Positions 45,386-53,651 are shown, counted from the first letter of the stretch. The stretch is 64,000 nt of DNA from Hymenobacter sedentarius (GCF_001507645.1 NZ_CP013909.1:1798001-1862000); one strand, 5' to 3'. Notes: generated from the sequence alone by a model not told the origin. Program-made: numbers and translations.

Positions 45386-45946
45386 ATGCTTGAACTCCTG
45401 CAACAACCCTGGCCCTGGTACGTGGCCGGCCCGCTCATCGGCCTGACGGTACCCGCGCTGCTGCTCGTCGGGAACAAGGCGCTGGGCATCAGCTCCTCCC
45501 TGCGGCATGTGTGCGCGGCCTGCGTGCCGGCCGGCATCCCGTTTCTGACTTATAACTGGCGGGCCGAAATCTGGAACCTGGTGTTCGTGCTCGGCATCGC
45601 GCTGGGCGGCTTCATCGGCTACCGGCTCCTGGGCCACCCCGACGTTATCGGCATCTCGGCCGCCACGGTGCGCGACCTGAAAGCCGAACTGCACCTAACC
45701 GACTTCACCGGCCTGCTGCCCCGGGAGCTGTTTGCCCTCGACAACCTCGCCAACTGGAAAGGCTGGGTGTTTCTGGTGCTGGGCGGCTTTCTGGTGGGCT
45801 TCGGCACGCGCTACGCCGGCGGCTGCACCTCGGGCCACGCCATTTCGGGCCTCTCGAACCTGCAGTGGGTGTCGGGGGTGGCCGTCATCGGCTTCTTTGC
45901 CGGCGGCCTGCTCATGACCTGGGTGATTTACCCGCTGCTATTCTAA
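45386..45946 (+). CDS. YeeE/YedE family sulfur-compound transporter, N-terminal half
   Basis: 186 residues with about five membrane helices. The functional signature [21 protein letters not shown] includes the Cys that binds thiosulfate in YeeE. It pairs with the next gene; in other bacteria both halves form one ten-helix transporter importing thiosulfate or sulfur. Confidence 0.88.
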   Translation: MLELLQQPWPWYVAGPLIGLTVPALLLVGNKALGISSSLRHVCAACVPAGIPFLTYNWRAEIWNLVFVLGIALGGFIGYRLLGHPDVIGISAATVRDLKAELHLTDFTGLLPRELFALDNLANWKGWVFLVLGGFLVGFGTRYAGGCTSGHAISGLSNLQWVSGVAVIGFFAGGLLMTWVIYPLLF

Positions 45947-45955
45947 GCTGTTCTT

Positions 45956-46366
45956 ATGAAATATTTCAAATACCTGGTGCTGGGCACGTTGTTCGGCATC
46001 ATTCTCACCAAAAGCGAAGTCATCAGCTGGTTTCGGATTCAGGAAATGTTCCGCTTCCAGGCCTTCCATATGTACGGCGTCATTGGCTCGGCCATACTGG
46101 TGGGCATGATTTCCATTCAGCTCATCAAGCGCAACCGCCTGAAGTCGATGGACGGCGAGCCCATCGTGCTGACCGACAAAAAATTCAACCACGGCATCTG
46201 GATTGGCGGCTTCATCTTCGGCCTCGGCTGGGCCCTGACCGGGGCCTGCCCTGGCCCGCTGTTCGCGCAGCTGGGCAGTGGCGTGGGCTCGGCGGCCGTG
46301 CTGATTCTGGCCGCCCTGGCCGGCACCTGGACCTACAGCGCCCTGCGCGAAAAGCTGCCGTACTAA
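45956..46366 (+). CDS. YeeE/YedE family (DUF6691) transporter, C-terminal half
   Basis: 136 residues, four helices. The motif FGLGWALTGACPGPLFAQLGSG carries the second conserved Cys. Starts nine bases after the first half gene, so the two are translated together. Split pairs of this kind are common in Bacteroidota sulfur clusters. Confidence 0.88.
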   Translation: MKYFKYLVLGTLFGIILTKSEVISWFRIQEMFRFQAFHMYGVIGSAILVGMISIQLIKRNRLKSMDGEPIVLTDKKFNHGIWIGGFIFGLGWALTGACPGPLFAQLGSGVGSAAVLILAALAGTWTYSALREKLPY

Positions 46367-46391
46367 CCGCTTCACCTTTCAATCCTCCGCC

Positions 46392-46843
46392 ATGAAACCC
46401 ACGGAAGACCGGGTGCAGCAGCTGCCCCACCTGGCGCGCCTGCTGATGGTGCTGACAGCGGCCGTGGTGCTCGTGTTGGTCGTCGTCGTCACGTAGCACT
46501 ATGGGCCGCCGGCCGCCAGATTCGCTACGAGCGGGAGCTAATTGCCCACACGGCGCGGTACCTGGGGCCGCAGGGCTCGGTGGCGCACCTCACCAACGGG
46601 ATGAACTGCTAGAACTGCCACCTGCAGGCTGGTACGCAGGGTTTCGCCAACAACTACCTGGCGGTGGCCGCGACGTACCCCAAGCTGCGGGCCCGCTCCG
46701 GCTCGGTAGAAGGCATCGAGAAGCGGGTGGTCGACTGCATGGAGCGCAGCCTCAACGGCCGGGCCGTGCCCGACAGCAGGCCCACCGGCAACGGCGAGCT
46801 GATTATTCGTCAGGCCGAGGGCTGGGCGCTGGTGCACCCGTAA
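46392..46843 (+). pseudogene. Membrane-anchored c-type cytochrome, broken by frameshift and a stop in the haem motif
   Basis: ATG 46392 begins MKPTEDRVQQLPHLARLL and a membrane helix, ending early at TAG 46494. Another frame from ~46499 continues ALWAAGRQIRYERELIAHTA, YLGPQGSVAHLTNGMNC, then TAG (46610-46612), then NCHLQAGTQGFANNYLAVAA and GIEKRVVDCMERSLNGR to TAA 46843. CxxCH is thus C-stop-NCH, most likely from CAG to TAG. The intact protein would be a cytochrome of thiosulfate or sulfur oxidation, which fits the operon. The C-terminus after DCMERSLNGR also looks degraded. Confidence 0.78.
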
Positions 46844-46864
46844 CCATTGTTTAGCCTGCCTCCT

Positions 46865-48178
46865 ATGATTCCTAGACTCGGCTTGTATGAAAATTGGCGG
46901 CAGTTCAGCCTGCTGGTGCTCGTTAACGCCTTTGTGGGCGGCATGGTGGGGCTGGAGCGCAGCATCCTGCCGCGGCTGGCGGAGCAAGAATTTCAGGTGG
47001 TGGCGCGCTCGGCCATCCTCTCCTTTATCGTCGTCTTCGGCCTGACCAAAGCGGTGGCCAACTACTACGCCGGAGCCTGGGCCAATAAGATTGGGCGGAA
47101 AAACCTGCTGGTCATCGGCTGGCTTTTCGGGCTGCCGGTGCCGCTGCTGCTGCTCTGGGCTCCCACTTGGGGCTGGGTGATTGTGGCAAATGTGTTGCTG
47201 GGCCTGAACCAGGGCCTGGCCTGGTCGAGCACGGTGGTGATGAAAATTGATTTGGTGGGCCCGAAGCAGCGCGGCCTGGCCATGGGCCTGAATGAGTCGG
47301 CCGGCTACCTGGCCGTGGCGGCCACGGCGTTCGCCTCGGGCTGGCTGGCCACGGAGTACGGCCTGCGGCCCTACCCTTTTTATCTGGGCATCGCGCTGGC
47401 GGTGCTGGGCCTACTGGGCTCGCTGCTGGTGCGCGACACGAGCGCCCACGTGGCCCTGGAAGCCGCGCAGGCCCCGGCCGTGTCAACTGGCCCGCCGCTC
47501 TCGTTCTGGGACGTGACGTGGCGGCACCCCAATCTGGGCTCCGTCACGCAGGCCGGGCTGGTGAACAACCTGAACGACGGCATGGTGTGGGGCCTGCTGC
47601 CGCTGCTACTGGCCAGTAAAGGCTTTACACTGACGCAGATTGGCACGGTAGCGGCCGTGTACCCGGCGGTGTGGGGTTTGGGTCAGCTGGTGACTGGGCC
47701 ACTGGCCGACCGCCTGTGCAAGAAAGACCTACTTTTTTGGGGCATGCTGCTGCAAGGAGCCGTGCTGCTGGCCATGCTGTTTACGTCTTCCTACCCGGTA
47801 TTTGTGCTGCTGGCGGGGCTATTGGGCGCGGGCACGGCGCTGGTGTACCCCACCTTTCTGGCGGCCGTGGCCGAGTACGCGCCGCTGGCGCAGCGGGCGC
47901 ACAGCGTGGGCATCTTCCGGTTCTGGCGCGATGCGGGCTACGCCATCGGGGCACTGCTCACCGGCCTGCTGGCCGATGCCTTTGGCTTGGGAGCGGCGCT
48001 GGCCGCCATTGGCGGGCTCACGGTCCTCTCGGCCGTGGTGGTGCGCGGGCGGATGTACTGCCTGACCGAGGATGCACCAGTAGTGGCATTCCGTTCCGGG
48101 GCCTGCGTCCGGCCCAAGTGGGAATTTTCGACGACAATAAAAATGAAATCGGGCGTTGCGTGCGTTATACGCAAATGA
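46865..48178 (+). CDS. MFS transporter
   Basis: 437 residues from ATG 46865. Twelve membrane helices; the loop 2-3 motif is GAWANKIGRKNLLV and the N-half shows LGLNQGLAWSSTVVMKIDLVGPKQRGLAMG. This subgroup is often found in sulfur or metal clusters. After about residue 400 the tail (FRSGACVRPKWEFSTTIKMK) looks non-homologous, so the original 3' end may be lost by rearrangement next to the phage remnant. Confidence 0.85.
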   Translation: MIPRLGLYENWRQFSLLVLVNAFVGGMVGLERSILPRLAEQEFQVVARSAILSFIVVFGLTKAVANYYAGAWANKIGRKNLLVIGWLFGLPVPLLLLWAPTWGWVIVANVLLGLNQGLAWSSTVVMKIDLVGPKQRGLAMGLNESAGYLAVAATAFASGWLATEYGLRPYPFYLGIALAVLGLLGSLLVRDTSAHVALEAAQAPAVSTGPPLSFWDVTWRHPNLGSVTQAGLVNNLNDGMVWGLLPLLLASKGFTLTQIGTVAAVYPAVWGLGQLVTGPLADRLCKKDLLFWGMLLQGAVLLAMLFTSSYPVFVLLAGLLGAGTALVYPTFLAAVAEYAPLAQRAHSVGIFRFWRDAGYAIGALLTGLLADAFGLGAALAAIGGLTVLSAVVVRGRMYCLTEDAPVVAFRSGACVRPKWEFSTTIKMKSGVACVIRK

Positions 48179-48205
48179 ATCGGGCCACTGGCAACCACCC
48201 CCTGT

Positions 48206-48864
48206 TTAGGTAGCCTGCCGCTGTAGGCGCGCATAGTGGCGCAGTAGCGTGCTGTACTTCTTGCGGCCCTGTTCGAAGAGGTCGGGAATTTCAAACAGTT
48301 CGTCCTGCCAGACGGCGAAGGGGCTTTCTTTTGCACGCTGATGATGGTGAAGCGCGTGGCCCCGAGCACGTCGGCGTAGAGGGCGGCCTGGCGGTCGTAG
48401 TCGTACGGCTCGATGGTGGCGCAGAAGCCGGCGTAGTCGCGGGCGCTGGTGGTTTTGAAGTCGACCAGGACCACCTTGCCGATGCGGGGGCTGACGTGAA
48501 GCAGGTCGGGGCGGATTTTGACGGGCACGCCGGTGGCCGCGTGAATGGCGGTGTGGGTCTGCTCGGCCTGGCCGCGGAAAAGCAGGTCGCGGCAGTAGCG
48601 CTGGCGGCGCACGGCGGCGGCTAGGTCTTCGACCAGGGGCCAGTCGCAGCGCTCTTCGGTACGGGCGTAGTGTCGCGCACCTGGCGCGGGTGGCCGGGTA
48701 GGTAGCGGAAGCGGTTGGACCAAGTTTCTTCGCCGGTGCTTTCGTCGACGCCGGCGACGAGGTAGGGCCGGGCGGGTGCTCGGGGTAAGGGCTAGGTCAG
48801 AAACCTGAGCGGCTGGGGCGGCCATCGCGGCGGCGGTCTTGGAGGATGTGGTGGCGGTTGCCAT
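48206..48864 (-). pseudogene. RecE-like PD-(D/E)XK exonuclease, several frameshifts
   Basis: Reading leftward from ATG 48864: frame one gives MATATTSSKTAAAMAA; frame two ARPYLVAGVDESTGEETWSN and FRYLPGHPRQVRDT; frame one again ERCDWPLVEDLAAAV, VPVKIRPDLLHVSP, VVLVDFKTTSARDY and EPYDYDRQAALYADVLG; then a third shift to FAVWQDELFEIPDLFEQGRK and YSTLLRHYARLQ to TAA 48206. D...DFKTT...YDRQAALY is the nuclease core of phage RecE/exonuclease VIII-type proteins. At least three frameshifts make it inactive. Confidence 0.75.
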
Positions 48865-48931
48865 AATGGGAATGGGTTGGGAAGTGAAAAAAGTGGGCCC
48901 TGTTGGCGGCCGGCCCCTGAGCCGTTTTGAG

Positions 48932-49246
48932 TTAGCGGAATTGTTTGTCGTGGCAGACGATGGCGCGGCCCACGATGCTGTCGACACCCCGCGCTTCGGG
49001 TTGGTGCTGGTACCAGAGGTAGGTGGCAATGAGGTTGAGGTAGGCCGGGTGGCGGAACTTGCCTTCGTCGTCGATGATGAGAATGAGCTCGGGCGAGAGG
49101 CGTACCACGTCGACGGTCTGGCAGTCGAGCAGCTGGTACAATTCGGCCAGCTTGAAGCTGCAGCCGTTGGCAGGGCTGACCGGCTGCGGCTGGGCGCTGT
49201 GCGGGTCGAGCAAGTGGGGCTGGTAAGGAGTAGCCGTTTTGGGCAT
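48932..49246 (-). CDS. DUF3846 domain protein
   Basis: 104 residues. FKLAELYQLLDCQTVDVVRL, LILIIDDEGKFRHPAYLN and GVDSIVGRAIVCHDKQF match the DUF3846 pattern (strand-helix, then an acidic turn and a glycine/valine strand). The family is common in phages, plasmids and integrative elements; role unknown. 67 bp upstream of the RecE remnant in the same direction. Confidence 0.75.
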   Translation of the reverse strand: MPKTATPYQPHLLDPHSAQPQPVSPANGCSFKLAELYQLLDCQTVDVVRLSPELILIIDDEGKFRHPAYLNLIATYLWYQHQPEARGVDSIVGRAIVCHDKQFR

Positions 49247-49336
49247 GAGAAGGTGAGCTTGTGGGGCCGCCCAACTTGGCGGCCTCTGGTGGCTAGAAAT
49301 GAGGAAAGGCGTGGGCGCTGGCGTGGAAAATGCGCT

Positions 49337-49558
49337 TCAAGCATTTGGGCGCTGCACGGCGGCGGCTATGGCCTCGAATGGGGTGGTGCCGGTGCCCCGG
49401 AAGTGGGCCACCACGTACCCGGTGCGCGGGTCGGGCACATCGTACTGGCAATTGAAGCGGGTGCCTTTGGCGAAGGCGCAGCCGCTGAACCGCGCGCCGG
49501 GCACGGGAAAGCAGGCCGTGGCAACCTGGGCGAGGCTGAGGGTGATGGTGGGAGGCAT
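49337..49558 (-). CDS. Small hypothetical protein of the phage-like operon
   Basis: 73 residues: MPPTITLSLAQVATACFPVP, then CQYDVPDPRTGYVVAHFRGTG and an Ala-rich C-terminal helix. Content looks coding (balanced composition), and the neighbouring frame that overlaps it is low complexity in the shared stretch. No family recognised. Confidence 0.5.
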   Translation of the reverse strand: MPPTITLSLAQVATACFPVPGARFSGCAFAKGTRFNCQYDVPDPRTGYVVAHFRGTGTTPFEAIAAAVQRPNA

Positions 49559-49851
49559 GGCGGACCGGTGAGGATGAGGGAGCCAGCGGCCCGGAGCGCG
49601 GCGGCGTGGGAACTGGCGTGATAGAGGGTGGTAGCGGCGGCCAGGGCAGCGCGGGCGTCCTGTACGGCGGCGACGGCGGCCCGAAGCCGGGCGAAGCGGT
49701 CGGGGCGGCGGGCATCGTTGTAATTATCGCGCAGCGCCCACCGGGCTTCCTTGGCGGCGGCATAAGCCGACTGGGCGCGGGCCAGCTGGTGCGCCGGGGG
49801 CAGGGCCGCCCCCACTGCGGGAGCGGCCTGCCGGGTAGCGCTAGGCTGCAC
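49366..49851 (-). CDS. Hypothetical protein, helical
   Basis: 161 residues from GTG 49851. The first ~90 residues form an Ala/Arg-rich coiled helix (AYAAAKEARWALRDNYNDAR, FARLRAAVAAVQDARAALAA). From about residue 97 the frame overlaps the next gene and becomes Pro/Ser-rich, suggesting that the true end was earlier and a small frameshift has extended it. No family recognised. Confidence 0.4.
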   Translation of the reverse strand: MQPSATRQAAPAVGAALPPAHQLARAQSAYAAAKEARWALRDNYNDARRPDRFARLRAAVAAVQDARAALAAATTLYHASSHAAALRAAGSLILTGPPCLPPSPSASPRLPRPAFPCPARGSAAAPSPKAPASIASTMCPTRAPGTWWPTSGAPAPPHSRP

Positions 49852-50275
49852 TGGCGACTAAATGAGGGGCTGGCACATAGCAGCGGCACTGGCCGAAGGC
49901 ATCGCGGCCCTCGCCGCACTCGGCGCAGACAACCTCGGGCACTGGAACGGGCGCCGGGGCAGGCGCACCGCTAAAGGCTTGCTCGGCGGCAGACACAATA
50001 CGAGCGGCGTGGCCCTGCACGGTGGCCCCAAGCAGCGGAACGGTGCACCGCTCCGCAAAAGCGGCCACGGCCTGGAGTATGGCCACAAACGGGCAAGGGG
50101 CGCCGGCCTGGTAGACGTGCTGCTGGCCTTCGCCGGCATGGTAGCTGACGTGGTAGGTTTCGGTGATGTAGCCGCTGCTGGCGACGTAGCGCTGCACACT
50201 AGCAAAGTGGCAGGTAAGAGCTGGGCCGCACCAAGCGGTGGCAGCGAGCTGAGAAAACTGGAATGGGGTGAGCAT
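49841..50275 (-). CDS. Hypothetical protein with Cys-rich C-terminal segment, first gene of phage-like operon
   Basis: 144 residues from ATG 50275: MLTPFQFSQLAATAWCG, TCHFASVQRYVASSGYITET, YHVSYHAGEGQQHVY, a Pro/Ala linker and CAECGEGRDAFGQCRC, a possible zinc-binding knuckle. Overlaps the following gene by 11 bases, as in a compact phage operon. Driven by the promoter at 50359-50389. Confidence 0.5.
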   Translation of the reverse strand: MLTPFQFSQLAATAWCGPALTCHFASVQRYVASSGYITETYHVSYHAGEGQQHVYQAGAPCPFVAILQAVAAFAERCTVPLLGATVQGHAARIVSAAEQAFSGAPAPAPVPVPEVVCAECGEGRDAFGQCRCYVPAPHLVASAA

Positions 50276-50358
50276 GGCTGTATAGGTTAGCCGTGAGGTG
50301 CCCCGCGCCGTAGGCCTCCGGGTAGGGCGGGCAGCCGGGCCTTTCCCGACTTGCTACC

Positions 50359-50389
50359 TAAAGATACAAACAAACGTTTGTTATTCAAA
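50359..50389 (-). promoter_or_regulatory. Promoter with palindromic operator in the spacer
   Basis: On the minus strand: -33 TTTG (50389-50386), a 19-bp spacer, and TATCTTTA (50366-50359). The spacer contains the perfect palindrome AACAAACGTTTGTT (50369-50382), and a second CAAATGTTTG palindrome lies upstream at 50401-50410. A repressor bound there would block the promoter. Confidence 0.65.
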
Positions 50390-50411
50390 CATAATGTAAC
50401 AAATGTTTGGA

Positions 50412-51190
50412 TGGTTTTGCAATTTTTTTTAGCCCAATAAATAATTAAAGTGCAATTGTGTGGTCGGTGAGAAACTGCGGCCGACTTGAACAAGCCTAAA
50501 AGCCTTTTGGCAGGGGTTTGGGGGCGGCCAGCCCCCAATGGGCGCGGCCCGGAGGGCGCCTTGTGAGGGTGTGGGGCTGGCGTGGTGCGGGTGGGCCCGA
50601 GGAGGATGACACGGCGTTAGCCGGGGCATGACGACCGGGGGTTTGGGGGGCCGCCCCCAATGGACACTCTGCGCAGCAGGCTGCTTTGTGCGGTGGGAAA
50701 GGGGTGGGACGGCGATGCAGTGACCGAAGCGACTGGAGCCTAGCAAGCGTAGGGAGGGAGGCGCGTAGGCGCAGCCGAAGGGCCGAGCGGACGTAGCGCA
50801 GCGTGGCGAAGGGAGCGTAGGGAATGGAGGCGACGGCTGGCCCCTGCCCCGGAGGGGTCCCCGGCTGGGTCGGGTGGGGGCGGACGCGCTGCCTGGCGTG
50901 GGGCTGTTTACGGGTTGGTGGCCAGGCTGCGTGGGTGCTGGTGCGGGGGGGGCGTCAGGGAGAGGGGAAGAGGCCGGGGACTGGAGCGCAGCAGCTTGGC
51001 GTTGGCGGGTGAGCGGAGTGGAAGTGCTGGGCCGGCGGGTTGATTTGGGAGGGCTGGAAGCGTTGCCTGTCCCGTAGGGCGGGCGGCGCTGGAGGCAGCG
51101 GGTGGGTGGAGTGGTTGAGCCGTGTGCGGAGGCCGCCGGGGCCCTACCGGGTACGACCCTGCAGGGGAAATACCGACCAACGGGAGGCGG
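50412..51190. other. Long non-coding GC-rich region
   Basis: Nearly 800 bp with no supported gene. Contains two degenerate copies of GGTTTGGGGGCGGCC-like sequence (near 50514 and 50640) and short GCGTAGGGAG/GCGAAGGGAGCGTAGGG repeats around 50748-50825. Open frames are low complexity (Gly/Trp/Arg). It may be plasmid- or phage-derived. Confidence 0.4.
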
Positions 51191-51194
51191 TGAC

Positions 51195-51248
51195 CTTAGC
51201 TACGCTGACCTTCGGTTGCAGATTGGCAACCGAAGGTCAGCGTAGCTA
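51195..51248. repeat. Perfect 24-bp-stem hairpin beside the IS110 transposase
   Basis: Arms 51195-51218 (TTAGCTACGCTGACCTTCGG...) and 51225-51248 are exact complements with a 6-nt loop AGATTG. IS110-type elements are known to insert beside REP-like palindromes, so this may be the target or a flanking repeat; it also captures the end of the transposase frame. Confidence 0.85.
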
Positions 51249-52458
51249 ACGGCTGGCCGTGCGGTTGGCGGAGCGTGAGGATGCAGCAGATACTGTGATG
51301 AAAAGCAAGCAAAAGGGCTAACTTTTTTTTAGATTTGGGCCTCCAAAGGAGCACCTGCGGGTGCATCCTGTGCCGCCTCGGCTCCCTCGGGTGTCGGGGC
51401 GGTTTTGTGCAGGAGGACGGTAGCGGGGTGGTAGTGCGGGCGTAGGCCTGGTCATTTTTCCAGAGCGAGTAGCTGAGCAGCAGCAGCTTGCGCATGACGG
51501 CAATCACGCCCACCTTGCCGTTGGGGGAGCGGGCGCGCAGGCGGGCGTAAAACGCTTTCTGCTGCTCGTTGTAGCGCAGGCTGCTGACGGCCGGCAGGTA
51601 GAGGGCCGTGCGCAGGCGGGCGTTGCCGCGCCGGGAAATGGCCGTGGGCCGGGCCAGGTTGCCGCTCTGGCGCTGCACCACGTCCAGGCCGGCGTAACTG
51701 GCCAATTGCCGTTCGTTTTCGACCAGGGCGAAGCCGCTGGTCTCGGCCACGATGGTCACGGCCGTCGTCAGGCCGATGCCGGGCACGCTCGTGAGCTGCG
51801 TCAGCTTGCGGGCCAGCTCGGGCGTGGCGGCCACCACGGCCGCGGTTTGGGCGTCAATCTCGGTCATCTGCGCTTCGAACAGGGCCTGGCGCTGCTGCAA
51901 GCGCTGCAAGGCCAACAGGTCGGGCTCGTAGCTGTGGGTATAGGCGTGGGCGCGGTTCTTGGCCTGGGCCGCCTGGGTGCGCAGCGCGGCCCGCTCGCGG
52001 GTGAGCGAGCGCAACTGGCGCATGGCCGGGGTGAGCGGCTGCCAGGCCGGCAGTTGCCGTTCCAGGCCCAGGCGGCAGAGCACGCGGGCGTCGAGCGCAT
52101 CGGTCTTGCTTTTCTGCTCGGTGCTGCGGGCAAAGTGCTTGACCTTGTTGGGCAAAAGCACGCTCAGGGCCTGTTGCTGGGCGCTGAGGTAGTAGGCCAG
52201 TTCCTCGTAGTACACGCCCGTGGCCTCGACCACAAACCAGACCGGGCGCCCGGGCTCGGCCTGGCCGGCCGCCACCCAGCGGCGCAGGGCCTCGAAGCCG
52301 GCGGCGTTGTTGGCAAACTCGGCCACCTTGCCCAGGCGCAGGCGCTGGGCGGCGTCGATGCTGCCCAGGCAGGCGGCAAACGTGGCCTTGGCGATGTCGA
52401 TGCCGACGACGTACTTGAGCAAGACGGGCGGCGGGGCGGCCGGGGCAGGGGCAAGCAT
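51196..52458 (-). CDS. IS110-family transposase (C-terminus probably frameshifted)
   Basis: From ATG 52458. DEDD domain: VVGIDIAKATFAACLG, VVEATGVYYE, KTDALDARVLCRLG. Transposase_20 domain: LTSVPGIGLTTAVTIVAE, LASYAGLDVVQRQSG with the catalytic Ser, ISRRGNARLRTALY. After WKNDQAYA (about 51445) the frame becomes basic and low complexity, while the next frame reads HYHPATVLLHKTAPTPEGAE and stops at TAA 51329. One base seems lost there. The catalytic domains precede this point, so activity is possible. Cuts and joins DNA guided by a bridge RNA in studied relatives. Confidence 0.88.
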   Translation of the reverse strand: MLAPAPAAPPPVLLKYVVGIDIAKATFAACLGSIDAAQRLRLGKVAEFANNAAGFEALRRWVAAGQAEPGRPVWFVVEATGVYYEELAYYLSAQQQALSVLLPNKVKHFARSTEQKSKTDALDARVLCRLGLERQLPAWQPLTPAMRQLRSLTRERAALRTQAAQAKNRAHAYTHSYEPDLLALQRLQQRQALFEAQMTEIDAQTAAVVAATPELARKLTQLTSVPGIGLTTAVTIVAETSGFALVENERQLASYAGLDVVQRQSGNLARPTAISRRGNARLRTALYLPAVSSLRYNEQQKAFYARLRARSPNGKVGVIAVMRKLLLLSYSLWKNDQAYARTTTPLPSSCTKPPRHPREPRRHRMHPQVLLWRPKSKKKLALLLAFHHSICCILTLRQPHGQPLATLTFGCQSATEGQRS

Positions 52459-52700
52459 ACAAAAGGGAATAAAAGGTGGAAAACAGGCCACCCGCAAGGT
52501 TTTCACCGCAACTTTCCTCGTTTCATGCGGGATGCCGCCGCTGCGGGGCTCCCTTTATACTGTCCAGTCTTCGGGCGAAAACAGAAGGCGGGGCACAGTC
52601 TCTGCCGCCCAGCATCACCGCTTGGCGGCAGCGTGCTTATGGATGGGTGGTGACCCCGCCTTCCTTGCCGGTAACGCCGATAATGTACGGCAGCACAATC
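52459..52700 (-). ncRNA. Candidate bridge-RNA region of the IS110 element
   Basis: Non-coding stretch directly upstream of the transposase start, where IS110-group elements carry their bridge RNA. It can fold: TGCCGCC near 52600 with GGCGGCA near 52625, and further short stems. Placement is by analogy only; loops and target matches were not verified. Confidence 0.25.
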
Positions 52701-52851
52701 ATACGATGGATGGAAGCCAAGCCGACCAATGGAAGGCTGACCGAAGGGCCGAAGCGAAGCGGAGTGGCGGACAGCCCGGCCCGGAGGGGCTGCCCTACAA
52801 AGTGCAATATGGGTTATATGGAGTGTTTGAACAATGTAACAGTTGAGCACG

Positions 52852-52859
52852 TATGTTTG
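52852..52859 (+). promoter_or_regulatory. -7 promoter element (TATGTTTG)
   Basis: Exact TAnnTTTG match 35 bp before ATG 52895; TTTG at 52826 is a slightly distant -33. AATGTAACA occurs on both sides (52833 and 52873), as it does near the promoter at 50.4 kb. Confidence 0.55.
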
Positions 52860-52894
52860 TAGCAATAACAAACAATGTAACACAGCCTAACGCC

Positions 52895-53194
52895 ATGTTC
52901 AGCAGCACGAAATCGGGGCATTTTGCCCACATCATGGTTACTGCCCTGGTAGGTCAGTTGGCCAGTGCAGGGTTGGTACCGCCTGACCCCGACAAGATTG
53001 AGAATTATGGGCACTTGATTATTCAGGCGCTGGTGGCGTTGGTGACCATCTGGGCTACGGTCCGGAAGGCATTGCAGCGTCCGGAGGCCATGGTGAAATT
53101 GCCGGCAGAGGGAGTGGTGGCCGTGGCGGAAGCTGCTGTAGCTAGCGAGCCTGGGGCTTCTGTTGCAGTAAGGCCGGGAAATGGAAACGAGTAA
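52895..53194 (+). CDS. Holin-like small membrane protein
   Basis: 99 residues from ATG 52895: an amphipathic start (HFAHIMVTALVGQLASAGLV), one clear membrane helix (LIIQALVALVTIWATVRKAL), then a flexible Ala/Val-rich tail. Its end overlaps the peptidase gene by 14 bases. Size, helix and pairing suit a phage holin, but no holin family was recognised. Confidence 0.5.
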   Translation: MFSSTKSGHFAHIMVTALVGQLASAGLVPPDPDKIENYGHLIIQALVALVTIWATVRKALQRPEAMVKLPAEGVVAVAEAAVASEPGASVAVRPGNGNE

Positions 53195-53642
53195 GCGCCT
53201 GATGGCACCTGTGCGGGTTGCGCCAGCGCTTGGGCCCATTGAGCGGAAGATTCAGGCGGCGCGGCTGGTGCAGGCAATGCCGAGCCTGGGTGCAGCGTAT
53301 GCCCATGCGTTGGCCCGGTGGGAAGGTGACCCGGTGCTGCGGCTGCTGGGGTTGCCTCTGATTACGGAGTGCTACCGGTCGGTGGCGCGTCAGGATGCGC
53401 TGTACGCCCAGGGGCGAACGAAGCCGGGGAAAATCGTGACGTACAAGCGCGGGGGCGAGTCGAAGCACAACTGGCAGCCATGCTCGGCGCTGGACGTGGC
53501 GTTTCAGCTGCCGAATGGGGAGATGTCGTGGTCGGGGCTGCTGCTGAGCAAGTTTGCGCGGCTGATGAAAGCGGCCGATGCGCGGGTGCATTGGGGCGGC
53601 GACTGGCCCGGGTTTAAGGACCGGCCGCATTTTGAAGTGTAG
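53181..53642 (+). CDS. M15-type peptidoglycan peptidase (phage endolysin-like)
   Basis: 153 residues. CYRSVARQDALYAQGRTKPG, then ESKHNWQPCSALDVAF (zinc His and Asp) and VHWGGDWPGFKDRPHFEV (catalytic His/Trp-Gly and last zinc His) form the M15 L-Ala-D-Glu/D-Ala-D-Ala peptidase core used by phage endolysins. No signal peptide, so release would depend on the upstream holin-like protein. A hairpin terminator follows. Confidence 0.88.
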   Translation: METSKRLMAPVRVAPALGPIERKIQAARLVQAMPSLGAAYAHALARWEGDPVLRLLGLPLITECYRSVARQDALYAQGRTKPGKIVTYKRGGESKHNWQPCSALDVAFQLPNGEMSWSGLLLSKFARLMKAADARVHWGGDWPGFKDRPHFEV

Positions 53643-53651
53643 GGCAGAAAT

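Noticed and set aside
46501..46854. 117-residue plus-strand frame
   Set aside because: Shadow frame of the broken cytochrome; the conserved residues lie in another frame.
47938..49344. 468-residue minus-strand open frame spanning three loci
   Set aside because: It joins shadow sequence of the MFS gene with pieces of the RecE remnant and antisense DUF3846; only the 48.2-48.9 kb part contains real protein sequence, in several frames.
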